This document shows, one piece after another, positions 11,471 through 19,897 of a stretch of DNA of 64,000 nt. Where the stretch lies: contig NZ_JAQIIX010000001.1 in the NCBI RefSeq assembly GCF_036946495.1, positions 124,001 through 188,000 of the forward strand, read 5' to 3'. Within the stretch, counting starts at the first letter, position 1. The number at the start of each line of letters is the position of its first letter. A model generated the notes under the pieces. It was not told the origin of the DNA, made no database searches, and worked only from the letters and a program-made list of their open reading frames with translations. Source of the DNA: Mycolicibacterium neoaurum. GTDB lineage: Bacteria > Actinomycetota > Actinomycetes > Mycobacteriales > Mycobacteriaceae. Both the position numbers and the translations under genes were made by a program.

Positions 11471-11510
11471 GCCATGGTGATGCGATTTCGGGACTGCGCA
11501 AGTCAGGCAC

Positions 11511-11516
11511 TAAGTT
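11511..11516 (+). promoter_or_regulatory. Candidate -10 element for leaderless mabA
   Basis: TAAGTT matches the mycobacterial TANNNT -10 consensus and ends 7 nt before the mabA ATG. That would place transcription initiation at or beside the start codon. No ribosome-binding site is seen there, which agrees with a leaderless transcript. There is no clear -35 box. Confidence 0.5.
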
Positions 11517-11523
11517 GGCCTAC

Positions 11524-12279
11524 ATGAGTGAGAGCGCTGCTACCGAAGCGACCCCGGTCGGCCGTCCCCCATTCGTGTCCCGCTCGGTGCTGGTCACCGG
11601 CGGCAACCGCGGTATCGGTCTGGCCATCGCCCAGCGGCTGGCCGCCGACGGTCACAAGGTGGCCATCACCCACCGCGGATCCGGTGCCCCCGACGGGTTG
11701 TTCGGTGTGGTCTGCGATGTGACCGACAACGACGCGATCGACCGGGCCTTCAAGGAGGTCGAGGAGCACCAGGGGCCCGTCGAGGTGCTGGTGTCCAATG
11801 CCGGTATCTCCAAGGACGCGTTCCTGATGCGGATGACCGAGGAGCGTTTCACCGAGGTCATCAACGCCAACCTGACCGGCGCATTCCGGGTCACCCAGCG
11901 GGCGTCGCGCAGCATGCAGCGCAACCGTTTCGGCCGCATCATCTACATCGGCTCGGTATCGGGTATGTGGGGTATCGGCAACCAGGCCAACTACGCGGCC
12001 GCCAAGGCCGGCCTGATCGGAATGGCGCGGTCGATCTCGCGTGAGCTGTCCAAGGCGGGCGTGACAGCCAATGTCGTTGCCCCGGGCTATATCGACACCG
12101 AGATGACCCGCGCGCTCGATGAGCGCATCCAGGCCGGGGCATTGGAATTCATCCCCGCCAAGCGCGTCGGCACCGCCGCCGATGTCGCGGGCGCGGTCAG
12201 CTTCCTGGCGTCCGAGGACGCGGGATACATCGCCGGCGCGGTCATCCCCGTCGACGGCGGTATGGGAATGGGTCACTAG
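11524..12279 (+). CDS. fabG1: 3-oxoacyl-ACP reductase MabA (FASII)
   Basis: A 251-aa short-chain dehydrogenase that reduces beta-ketoacyl-AcpM with NADPH in mycolic-acid chain elongation. The N-terminal cofactor motif is VTGGNRGIGLA. The catalytic triad is Ser144, Tyr157 and Lys161 (IGSVSG...NYAAAK). The C-terminus VIPVDGGMGMGH is the MabA signature end. ATG 11524 is chosen because homologues begin there and a -10-like element stands 7 nt upstream; the frame is open further upstream. InhA follows 43 nt later, forming the mabA-inhA operon. Confidence 0.97.
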   Translation: MSESAATEATPVGRPPFVSRSVLVTGGNRGIGLAIAQRLAADGHKVAITHRGSGAPDGLFGVVCDVTDNDAIDRAFKEVEEHQGPVEVLVSNAGISKDAFLMRMTEERFTEVINANLTGAFRVTQRASRSMQRNRFGRIIYIGSVSGMWGIGNQANYAAAKAGLIGMARSISRELSKAGVTANVVAPGYIDTEMTRALDERIQAGALEFIPAKRVGTAADVAGAVSFLASEDAGYIAGAVIPVDGGMGMGH

Positions 12280-12322
12280 AGACCTACCGCCGCGGCACGC
12301 CACGAGAAAAGGAAACCAGGAC

Positions 12323-13132
12323 ATGACAGGACTTCTGCAGGGCAAGCGCATCCTCGTCACGGGGATCATCACCGACAGTTCGATCGCGTTCCACATCGCC
12401 AAGCAGGCCCAGGAGGCCGGCGCCGAACTGGTGCTGACCGGGTTCGACCGGATGAAGCTGATCCAGCGCATCGCCGACCGGCTGCCCAATCCGGCACCGC
12501 TGCTGGAGCTCGACGTGCAGAACACCGAGCATCTCGATTCGCTGGCAGGCCGGATCACCGAGGTGATCGGCGAGGGCAACAAGCTCGACGGCGTGGTGCA
12601 TTCGATCGGTTTCATGCCGCAGACCGGTATGGGCGTCAACCCGTTCTTCGACGCGCCCTACGAGGACGTCGCCAAGGGCATCCACATCTCGGCCTACTCG
12701 TATGCCTCGCTGGCCAAGGCCACCCTGCCGGTGATGAACAGCGGCGGCAGCATCGTCGGTATGGACTTCGACCCGACGCGCGCGATGCCCGCCTACAACT
12801 GGATGACGGTCGCCAAGAGTGCCCTGGAATCGGTCAACCGATTCGTCGCCCGGGAGGCGGGTCCGTTCGGTGTCCGCTCGAATCTTGTTGCCGCAGGCCC
12901 GATCCGCACGCTCGCGATGAGCGCCATCGTCGGCGGTGCGCTCGGTGCCGAGGCCGGTGACCAGATGCGACTGCTGGAAGAGGGCTGGGACCAGCGCGCT
13001 CCCGTCGGCTGGAACATGAAGGACCCGACCCCGGTGGCCAAGACCGTCTGCGCCCTGCTCTCGGACTGGCTGCCGGCCACCACCGGGACCATCATCTACG
13101 CCGACGGCGGCGCCAGCACCCAGCTGCTGTAG
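12323..13132 (+). CDS. inhA: NADH-dependent enoyl-ACP reductase InhA
   Basis: A 269-aa enoyl reductase of FASII, exactly the length of M. tuberculosis InhA. It reduces trans-2-enoyl-AcpM with NADH and is the target of activated isoniazid. The catalytic and binding residues fall at the canonical numbers: Phe149, Tyr158 and Lys165. Ser94 and Ile21, positions altered in some isoniazid-resistant strains, are the susceptible-type residues here. The N-terminal motif is VTGIITDSSIA. An AAAGGAAA box precedes the ATG. hemH follows after 16 nt, so mabA-inhA-hemH is likely one transcript, as in other mycobacteria. Confidence 0.98.
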   Translation: MTGLLQGKRILVTGIITDSSIAFHIAKQAQEAGAELVLTGFDRMKLIQRIADRLPNPAPLLELDVQNTEHLDSLAGRITEVIGEGNKLDGVVHSIGFMPQTGMGVNPFFDAPYEDVAKGIHISAYSYASLAKATLPVMNSGGSIVGMDFDPTRAMPAYNWMTVAKSALESVNRFVAREAGPFGVRSNLVAAGPIRTLAMSAIVGGALGAEAGDQMRLLEEGWDQRAPVGWNMKDPTPVAKTVCALLSDWLPATTGTIIYADGGASTQLL

Positions 13133-13148
13133 GAAGGCGTGCAACCCC

Positions 13149-14228
13149 ATGCACTTTGACGCGCTGCTGCTGCTGTCCTTCGGTGGGCCGGAGGGGCACG
13201 ACCAGGTGATGCCGTTCCTGGAGAACGTCACCCGCGGTCGGGGAATCCCGCCGGAGCGGTTGGCGGCGGTCGCCGAGCATTACCACCACTTCGGTGGGGT
13301 CTCGCCGATCAACGGCATCAACCGAGCGCTCATCGAGCAGATCGAGGACGTGCTCGCCGATCAGGGACGCGACCTGCCGGTGTACTTCGGCAACCGCAAC
13401 TGGGAGCCGTTCGTCGAAGACGCTGTTACGGCGATGCGCGACAACGGTGTTCGCCGTGCCGCGGTGTTCTCGACATCGGCATGGGGTGGCTACTCGGGAT
13501 GCGCGCAGTACCAGGAGGACATCGCCAGGGCGCGGTCCGCGGTCCCCGATGACGGGAACGGTCCGGCGCCCGAACTGGTCAAACTGCGCCAGTACTTCGA
13601 TCATCCGCTGTTCGTCGCGATGTTCGCCGACGCCATCGCCGACGCCGCCGAGAGCCTGCCCGCCGAGCGGCGCGCGGGGGCGCGGCTGGTGTTCACCGCG
13701 CACTCCATCCCGTTGCGGGCCGCCAACCGGTGCGGCCAGGACCTCTATGAGCGGCAGGTGGGGTACGCCTCGCGGCTGGTCGCGGCCGCGGCCGGTTATG
13801 AGGATTTCGATCTGGTCTGGCAGTCCCGGTCGGGCCCGCCACAGGTGCCGTGGCTGGAACCCGACGTCGGTGACCACCTGGAGGTGCTCGTCGAGCGCGG
13901 GGTCGATGCGGTGATCGTCTGCCCGATCGGTTTCGTCGCCGACCACATCGAGGTCATCTGGGATCTGGACAGCGAACTTGCCGAGCAGGCCGAGGCGGCG
14001 GGGGTGGCGCTGGCCCGGGCCACCACCCCGAACGCTCAGCGCCGCTTCGCCGAACTGGTCGTCGGCCTCATCGACGAGCTGCAGACCGAGCAGGCACCGG
14101 CCAGGGTCGTCGGACCCCAACCGGTTCCCGGTTACGGAAACAGCCTCAACGGATCCTTCTGCACCCCGGCGTGTGTCCCGGCTCCTGATCAGCCGGGGCG
14201 CCCCGGCTCGGATCCGGCCACGCGCTGA
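13149..14228 (+). CDS. hemH: Ferrochelatase (coproporphyrin ferrochelatase type)
   Basis: A 359-aa enzyme that inserts Fe2+ into a porphyrin, in actinobacteria coproporphyrin III. The active-site His is in VFTAHSIPLRAANR, and the second metal-site region is CPIGFVADHIEVIWDLD. An internal Cys (GGYSGCAQYQED) and a C-terminal FCTPAC pair could ligate a [2Fe-2S] cluster, as known for mycobacterial ferrochelatases; the ligand assignment is inference. ATG 13149 lies just after inhA. It is convergent with the MarR gene. Confidence 0.95.
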   Translation: MHFDALLLLSFGGPEGHDQVMPFLENVTRGRGIPPERLAAVAEHYHHFGGVSPINGINRALIEQIEDVLADQGRDLPVYFGNRNWEPFVEDAVTAMRDNGVRRAAVFSTSAWGGYSGCAQYQEDIARARSAVPDDGNGPAPELVKLRQYFDHPLFVAMFADAIADAAESLPAERRAGARLVFTAHSIPLRAANRCGQDLYERQVGYASRLVAAAAGYEDFDLVWQSRSGPPQVPWLEPDVGDHLEVLVERGVDAVIVCPIGFVADHIEVIWDLDSELAEQAEAAGVALARATTPNAQRRFAELVVGLIDELQTEQAPARVVGPQPVPGYGNSLNGSFCTPACVPAPDQPGRPGSDPATR

Positions 14229-14246
14229 GCGGTACCCGGCCGGCGG

Positions 14247-14690
14247 TCAGTCCGGCGTCGCCGACATCGTGTCGGCCCGCTCGGCAAGCTCGACAAGCGC
14301 CGACTTCACGGCGGGCAGTGTCGCGGCGGGCAGAGCTGCGGCTAGTTCGTCGTCGAATGCGGCCATGGCGGCGTCTGCGCGCAGGAATGTCTCCCGGCCG
14401 GCCGTGGTCAGGTGCAGCTCGATCAGTTTTCGATGCATGTGATGGGCGGTGCGCTCGATGAGTCCGGCCGCCGCCAGTCGGCTGACCGTGCCGTTCATCG
14501 TCTGCGCGGTCACAAAGCATTGCCGGGCCAACTCGGCTGAGGTGATCCCGTCGCGCAGGTCGATGACGGTCAGGGCCGCGTGCTGTGCTCCGGTGATGCC
14601 ATGCCGTTGCAGTACGCGCTCCCTGGCCTGCTGCGTAGCCAATTCAGCGCGCCTGATCAGCCATACGAGCCGTTGTGTGTAGTCCGCCAC
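14247..14690 (-). CDS. MarR-family transcriptional regulator
   Basis: A protein of about 147 aa with a winged helix: TSAELARQCFVTAQTMNGTV forms the recognition region and LIERTAHHMHRKLIELHLT the wing. GTG 14690 is chosen because it gives the usual MarR length. The open frame extends upstream to 14789, but that would run through an 18-bp palindrome and into the divergent gene. The palindrome at 14716-14733 is the probable operator, controlling this gene and the divergent amidohydrolase. The ligand is unknown. Confidence 0.88.
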   Translation of the reverse strand: MADYTQRLVWLIRRAELATQQARERVLQRHGITGAQHAALTVIDLRDGITSAELARQCFVTAQTMNGTVSRLAAAGLIERTAHHMHRKLIELHLTTAGRETFLRADAAMAAFDDELAAALPAATLPAVKSALVELAERADTMSATPD

Positions 14691-14715
14691 ATGTTCATTA
14701 TAAGTGAGCTGTTCA

Positions 14716-14733
14716 GTATCAGCATGCTGATAC
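14716..14733. promoter_or_regulatory. 18-bp perfect palindrome, probable MarR operator
   Basis: GTATCAGCATGCTGATAC is a perfect 18-bp inverted repeat. It is centred 26-43 nt upstream of the MarR start and 30-47 nt upstream of the amidohydrolase start. MarR proteins typically bind such palindromes in shared divergent promoters. Confidence 0.75.
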
Positions 14734-14762
14734 ACTGGCGGGCGAAAGGGAGGATGACCGAG

Positions 14763-15749
14763 ATGAAACTGATCTGCGTCGAAGAACACATCATGGACGG
14801 CGACATCGTGGCGCAGGCACAGCCCGCGCTGCAGCGCGAGGCGCCCTATATGGCTGCCCAGGAATCCGGCGAAGCGTCACCGACGGACCGGCGTCTCGCC
14901 GATTTCGCCACCGGTCGCATCGCGGAGATGGATGCCCACGGTATCGACATGCAGATCCTGTCCTACAGCTCTCCGGTCCAGCTGGTTCCCGAGGTCGGCG
15001 CTGTCGCGCTGGCGGCGGCGGCCAATGACCGCCTCGCCGAGGCGGTGTCGTCCCACCCGGGCAGATTCGGCGGCCTGGCCCTACTGCCATGGCAGGTGCC
15101 GGGCGCCGCCGTCGACGAACTGGATCGCGCCGTGCGAGAACTCGGCCTCAACGGGGTCCTCATCGTCGGCAGGCCCGGCCCGGGCTTTCTCGACGAGGCG
15201 CGGTACGCGCCCATCCTGGCGAAACTCGACGCGCTGGGTGTTCCGCTCTACGTCCATCCCTACGATCCGATGCCCGAGGTCCAGCGGTCCTACTACGCCG
15301 GGTTCGCGCCTGCGGTCACGGCGCAACTCTCGCTCGGTGGGTGGGGTTGGCATCACGAGGCCGGCGTTCACGTTGTGCGGCTTATTCTTTCGGGCGCCTT
15401 CGAGAAATACCCGAACCTGCAGGTCGTCAGCGGGCACTGGGGTGAGATGGTCCCCAATTTCCTGCAGCGGCTCGACGATGTGATGCCACCTACCGTCACC
15501 GGACTCTCGGCTACGATCGGCGACACCTACCGCCGCCATGTCTGGGTCACACCCAGTGGCATGTTCTACGACGCCCATGTGGAGTTCATTGCCCGAACCG
15601 TCGGCCTCGACCGGGTCATCTGGTCGGCCGACTACCCCTACCTACCGCTGGAGAAGACCCGGGGCTTCCTCGAAGGGCTCGCCATCGGCGACGATGACCG
15701 GCACGCGATCGCGCACCGCAACGCCGAGCAGGTCTTCGGACTGGGATAG
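14763..15749 (+). CDS. Amidohydrolase-2 family protein (ACMSD-like decarboxylase/hydrolase fold)
   Basis: A 328-aa TIM-barrel metal-dependent hydrolase of the amidohydrolase-2 group, which includes several decarboxylases. Likely metal-site residues: EEHIMDG at the N-terminus in place of a full HxH, His in LYVHPYDP, His in VVSGHWGEMVPNF, and Asp in IWSADYPYLP. The exact substrate is not evident. ATG 14763 has GGGAGG 9 nt upstream, whereas ATG 14754 lies directly against that box. The gene is divergent from a MarR gene across a palindromic operator, suggesting induction by its substrate, perhaps an aromatic acid (inference). Confidence 0.85.
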   Translation: MKLICVEEHIMDGDIVAQAQPALQREAPYMAAQESGEASPTDRRLADFATGRIAEMDAHGIDMQILSYSSPVQLVPEVGAVALAAAANDRLAEAVSSHPGRFGGLALLPWQVPGAAVDELDRAVRELGLNGVLIVGRPGPGFLDEARYAPILAKLDALGVPLYVHPYDPMPEVQRSYYAGFAPAVTAQLSLGGWGWHHEAGVHVVRLILSGAFEKYPNLQVVSGHWGEMVPNFLQRLDDVMPPTVTGLSATIGDTYRRHVWVTPSGMFYDAHVEFIARTVGLDRVIWSADYPYLPLEKTRGFLEGLAIGDDDRHAIAHRNAEQVFGLG

Positions 15750-15761
15750 CCGGGTCGGCGA

Positions 15762-16610
15762 TCAGCGCCGCCAGGCCGAGTAGAGGATCGCGCTGATCGC
15801 GGCCAACCTGGCCGTGCGCACCACCGTGGCCAGCGGTCGTAATGTGTCCGAGGCGATCTGGACCTCCGAACTGGTCTGCAGCCCGATCGGGATCAGGCCC
15901 GAACTGGCCGTGATGATGGCATCGATATGCGCCGCGTTCTCCAGCACCCGCAGCGCCCGCTCGGGGGTGTGGTCGGGCAACCGGTGCAAGCGGGTCGCCT
16001 CAAGCAGCTGCTCGACCATGCCCCGCGGATCGTCGATATCGGCGACGCCGATGCCCGCGCTCAACGCGCTCAGTGCGTCGGCCGCCGAGCGCACCGCGGA
16101 CCGAAGTGTGTACTCGGCCTCGCCGAGATCGTGATGTTCGAGCACCACGGGTGCGGGTACGGAGTAGACCGTCCACGCCAGCGACACCGGATCGGGTTCG
16201 TAGTCGGGATCATCGATGTCCTCGTAGGCGTACTCGGGCACCAGCCCGACCGATCGGCCGGGCTGGGTGCCGACGATGATGGCCTCGCCCATCGTGACCG
16301 CGTCGCGCTGGAACTGGGTGTCCGGCGGGAGGCCGCGCACATCGCCCGGTACCGGAAGTATCAACGCCACCGCCGGGCTCCCGGTCGCCGGACCGGCCGC
16401 CGTGCGCATCGTCTGCAGCAGCGACATCGTGCCGGAATGGTTGAGATCCGGCCAGGGGAGCCCCGTATTGCCGGCCGCTACCGAATCGTAGGCGGTCACG
16501 GAATGCTTTGGCGCCCATTGCGATAACGCATCGAGCACATCGTCGGGGGCGGCAACGCCCGCAAGCCAGGCGTTGACCCATACCGTCAGCGAAGCACTCG
16601 GGCACCACAT
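15762..16610 (-). CDS. Conserved actinobacterial protein (Rv1486c-like)
   Basis: A 282-aa protein of unknown function, resembling the conserved mycobacterial protein at the Rv1486c position. No catalytic motif or membrane span is recognised. The first residues after ATG 16610 are WCPSASLTVWVNAWLAG. The C-terminal half is helix-rich (SAVRSAADALSALSAGIGV). The open frame runs upstream to 17276, but that part is antisense to the NfeD gene and reads as low-complexity shadow. The gene is divergent from nfeD. Confidence 0.8.
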   Translation of the reverse strand: MWCPSASLTVWVNAWLAGVAAPDDVLDALSQWAPKHSVTAYDSVAAGNTGLPWPDLNHSGTMSLLQTMRTAAGPATGSPAVALILPVPGDVRGLPPDTQFQRDAVTMGEAIIVGTQPGRSVGLVPEYAYEDIDDPDYEPDPVSLAWTVYSVPAPVVLEHHDLGEAEYTLRSAVRSAADALSALSAGIGVADIDDPRGMVEQLLEATRLHRLPDHTPERALRVLENAAHIDAIITASSGLIPIGLQTSSEVQIASDTLRPLATVVRTARLAAISAILYSAWRR

Positions 16611-16667
16611 AGTTTCCGCAGTGTAGTTGTCGCCTGCCGGAACGGCCGGATTCGCTAGGCTGGGAAC

Positions 16668-17099
16668 ATGCCCGCATGGATCTGGCTGGTCGCGGCCCTG
16701 GGACTGGCAGGAGCAGAAGCCCTCACCGGTGACATGTTCCTGCTCATGCTCAGCGGCGGTGCGCTGGCCGCGGCCGGCTCGAGCTTCGTCTTCGACTGGC
16801 CGATCTGGGCCGACGGTGCGGTGTTCCTCGTCGTCTCGGTGCTGCTGTTGGCAGTGGTGCGCCCCGCGCTGAAACGCCGGATGCTCTCCGGAGTCGGCTT
16901 GCCCGATCCGGCCAAGGCTCTGGAGGGTCGCGCCGCGCTGGTGCTGGCTGCGGTGTCGCGCGATGCCGGCCAGGTCAAGCTGGACGGTGAGGTGTGGACG
17001 GCGCGTCCACTCAACGACAACGATGTGTTCGAAAGTGGGGACCAGGTGACCGTCGTGCACATCGACGGCGCCACCGCGGTGGTCGCCAAGATCGTCTGA
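16668..17099 (+). CDS. NfeD-like membrane protein
   Basis: A 143-aa short NfeD protein. Two or three hydrophobic helices (about 4-62) precede a C-terminal OB-fold (about 85-143; LEGRAALVLAAVSRDAGQVK, VTVVHIDGATAVVAKI). NfeD proteins pair with stomatin/flotillin-type SPFH proteins, and an SPFH gene follows after 67 nt, so they are probably co-transcribed. It acts in the plasma membrane, perhaps in membrane-domain organisation or quality control. Counterpart of Rv1487. Confidence 0.88.
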   Translation: MPAWIWLVAALGLAGAEALTGDMFLLMLSGGALAAAGSSFVFDWPIWADGAVFLVVSVLLLAVVRPALKRRMLSGVGLPDPAKALEGRAALVLAAVSRDAGQVKLDGEVWTARPLNDNDVFESGDQVTVVHIDGATAVVAKIV

Positions 17100-17166
17100 C
17101 CTGCAACACCCGGTCCAGGACGCCACAGTCGTCTGGACCAGAAAGCCGAACCCGGAGGGGGATCTG

Positions 17167-18387
17167 ATGGACGGTGCGATTGCCGGATTGGTACTGCTGG
17201 CGGTGCTGGTGATCTTCGCGGTGATCATCGTCGCGAAATCGGTGGCGCTGATCCCGCAGGCAGAGGCGGCGGTCATCGAACGCCTGGGCCGCTACAGCAA
17301 GACGGTGTCGGGTCAGCTCACGCTCCTGCTGCCGTTCGTCGACAAGATCAGGGCCCGGGTGGACCTCCGTGAGCGGGTGGTGTCCTTTCCGCCGCAACCG
17401 GTGATCACCGAGGACAACCTGACGGTCAATATCGACACCGTCGTCTACTTCCAGGTCACCAACCCGCAGGCGGCGGTCTACCAGATCAGCAACTACATCG
17501 TCGGCGTCGAGCAGCTCACCACCACGACGCTGCGCAACGTCGTCGGCGGCATGACCCTTGAGCAGACGCTGACCTCGCGTGACTCGATCAACGGTCAGCT
17601 GCGCGGGGTGCTCGACGAGGCCACCGGCCGGTGGGGTCTGCGGGTGGCCCGCGTCGAACTGCGCAGCATCGACCCACCGCCTTCCATCCAGGACTCGATG
17701 GAGAAGCAGATGCGCGCCGACCGCGAGAAGCGCGCCATGATCCTCACCGCCGAGGGCAGTCGTGAGGCGGCCATCAAGGCCGCCGAAGGCCAGAAGCAGG
17801 CGCAGATCCTGGCGGCCGAGGGTGCCAAGCAGGCCGCGATCCTGGCGGCCGAGGCCGACCGGCAATCCCGCATGCTGCGTGCCCAGGGCGAACGGGCCGC
17901 CGCCTATCTGCAGGCCCAGGGCCAGGCGAAGGCCATCGAGAAGACGTTCGCCGCGATCAAGAACGGCCGTCCGACCCCGGAGATGTTGGCCTACCAATAC
18001 CTGCAGACGCTGCCGCAGATGGCCAAGGGCGAAGCCAACAAGGTGTGGTTGGTACCCAGCGATTTCGGCTCGGCTCTGCAGGGCTTCACCAAGCTGCTCG
18101 GCGCGCCGGGGGAGGACGGCGTGTTCCGGTACACCCCGTCGCCGGTGGAGGACAGTCCCGCCAAATCAGATGAGGAGGAGGCCGAGGAGATCGCCGACTG
18201 GTTCTCCACCGAGACCGATCCGGCCATCGCCCAGGCGGTTGCCAAGGCCGAGGCCGAAGCGCGAAATCCGGTGCCACCGCTGGGGGCTGCCTCGGTGAGC
18301 GCGCCGACGCCGTCGCCGGCACTCGGCGAAGCGGCGGTCGATTCCCCGCAGCCACAGCAGCAGGGTGCGCAGCACCGCGCGCCATGA
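17167..18387 (+). CDS. SPFH/band-7 (stomatin-like) membrane protein
   Basis: A 406-aa protein with one N-terminal helix (about 5-24) and an SPFH domain (about 25-180; AEAAVIERLGRYSKTVSGQL). A long Ala/Glu/Gln-rich coiled coil follows (about 185-270), with repeated AAEG.KQA units. The acidic C-terminal tail ends in a Pro/Ala-rich stretch that is probably disordered. It likely forms oligomeric scaffolds at the membrane together with the upstream NfeD protein. GGAGGGGGA stands before ATG 17167. Counterpart of Rv1488. Confidence 0.92.
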   Translation: MDGAIAGLVLLAVLVIFAVIIVAKSVALIPQAEAAVIERLGRYSKTVSGQLTLLLPFVDKIRARVDLRERVVSFPPQPVITEDNLTVNIDTVVYFQVTNPQAAVYQISNYIVGVEQLTTTTLRNVVGGMTLEQTLTSRDSINGQLRGVLDEATGRWGLRVARVELRSIDPPPSIQDSMEKQMRADREKRAMILTAEGSREAAIKAAEGQKQAQILAAEGAKQAAILAAEADRQSRMLRAQGERAAAYLQAQGQAKAIEKTFAAIKNGRPTPEMLAYQYLQTLPQMAKGEANKVWLVPSDFGSALQGFTKLLGAPGEDGVFRYTPSPVEDSPAKSDEEEAEEIADWFSTETDPAIAQAVAKAEAEARNPVPPLGAASVSAPTPSPALGEAAVDSPQPQQQGAQHRAP

Positions 18388-18525
18388 CCGCACCCCGAGC
18401 CCACAGTTGACGCCCGCGTACAATTTTTGCTGCTTGAGGGCGGCATGCGTGGTCTAATGGCATATTGACGGGTTGCTGATGGTGGACTTGGCCCTGGGTC
18501 GGTCAGAGGACGAAATGGCGGCGCT

Positions 18526-19896
18526 ATGACGAGAGTGTGCGTGCCCGGCGCACTGGGTGCATGCGTGCTGTCGGCGGCATTGCTCATCGGTGGTCCGGCT
18601 GCGATCGCGATGGCCGACGACGGTCCCTCCGGCGGGGGCTCGGGCGGAACGTCCTCGGTGGGCTCGGGTGGTTCCACCGGAACCGCGCCGACGCCCGGTA
18701 CCCGCACCCAGACCGATTTCGGTTCCACGGTGCGGGACTCGATCCGCGACACGCTGCGCGACGTCCGCAATACACTGGGCACGCTCGGTTCGCCGAACAC
18801 CCGGCCGCAGCCGGGAACCGGTACCTCCGGCACCGATATCGAGCAGCAGAACGAGCTGATCCTGCATCCCGGCGATGCCGACGCGACACCCGACGTCACT
18901 CCCGAGATCGCCATCGGGATCGTGGCCCCCACAGCCACCGCCGGGGCGACCGATACCGTCGCCGCGTCGGTGCCGCCGCTCACGTCGGCGCCCCAGCCCA
19001 CGAAGGATCCAGAACCGGCGCCGAGCCCGGTCGCGGGTACCGCGCCGCTGTCGGGCACACCGCAACCCAAGCCGACGCGCCCCGCCCGTCCGCTCCCGTT
19101 CGCCACCCTGCCCGACGCGGTCGCCACCTTCGGTAACACGATGACCACCGTGCTGGGCTCCACCCACGACACGGTCGCGGCGGTGCCGGCGTTGCTCGCC
19201 CTGCTGCCGACATCGAAGGACCCTGTCGCCGATGTCATCTCCACGATGGAGTCCATGCTGGGCTCGGTGAACACCTCGGTCAGCGCCATCATCGCGCTAC
19301 CCGCCGACATCAGCGCGCTGATGGGCGTGCCCGTCGTCCCGAATCCGGACGCCCCGGTGACGGCCACGCCGCGGTTGGTCCCGATGGCACCCGCGACCGA
19401 CCTGTCCGACATGATGCTGGCACCCGTGCAGGCCGCAGATCCCGCAGGGACACCACTGACCGAGATGCCCGCGCAACCGTCGCTGCTCTCGTCGCCGACG
19501 ACCGTCGCCCTGCGCACGGCCGCCCCTGCCGTCCCGATTCCCGTCGGGCTGCGCGGTATCGCCACCTCCTCGGCGCCGGACTCGTTCCTCGACCGCGCGG
19601 TGAGTGAGGTCTTGCTACCCCTGTCACTGGCCGCGCTCGCGGCGGTGGCGCTGCCCGGCGTGGGCGGACTGCTGGTGATCCTGGGACTCGGCATCCGTAT
19701 CGGCTATCGGCAGGCCAAGGCGGGATGGGCCGTCCACGTGGCCGGGTTCGGGCGTTTCGCCGGTGCGGGTCCGCTCGGTGTGGTGCGTTCCGGTTCGATG
19801 GTCGCGCTGCACATCCCACGCGGTATCCGGCACAAGGCGGCAACCGGGAGCCCCGCGGTGGTGCGGTTCCTGGACCGCTCCGACAAGGCGGCCTGA
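18526..19896 (+). CDS. Exported, C-terminally anchored low-complexity protein of unknown function
   Basis: I do not recognise a family. The 456-aa product has a Sec-type signal peptide (about residues 1-30, ending AAIAMADD). A long Pro/Thr/Ala/Ser-rich extracellular region follows. Near residues 360-390 there is a strong hydrophobic segment (LAALAAVALPGVGGLLVILG), then a cytosolic tail with basic residues. The layout suggests a wall-spanning single-pass protein. It sits where H37Rv has a membrane-protein gene (Rv1490); equivalence is not established. The convergent TVP38-family gene follows directly. Confidence 0.7.
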   Translation: MTRVCVPGALGACVLSAALLIGGPAAIAMADDGPSGGGSGGTSSVGSGGSTGTAPTPGTRTQTDFGSTVRDSIRDTLRDVRNTLGTLGSPNTRPQPGTGTSGTDIEQQNELILHPGDADATPDVTPEIAIGIVAPTATAGATDTVAASVPPLTSAPQPTKDPEPAPSPVAGTAPLSGTPQPKPTRPARPLPFATLPDAVATFGNTMTTVLGSTHDTVAAVPALLALLPTSKDPVADVISTMESMLGSVNTSVSAIIALPADISALMGVPVVPNPDAPVTATPRLVPMAPATDLSDMMLAPVQAADPAGTPLTEMPAQPSLLSSPTTVALRTAAPAVPIPVGLRGIATSSAPDSFLDRAVSEVLLPLSLAALAAVALPGVGGLLVILGLGIRIGYRQAKAGWAVHVAGFGRFAGAGPLGVVRSGSMVALHIPRGIRHKAATGSPAVVRFLDRSDKAA

Positions 19897-19897
19897 G

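Noticed and set aside
16611..17276. N-terminal extension of the Rv1486c-like gene
   Set aside because: It is antisense to nfeD, an obvious gene, and has no family-like sequence.
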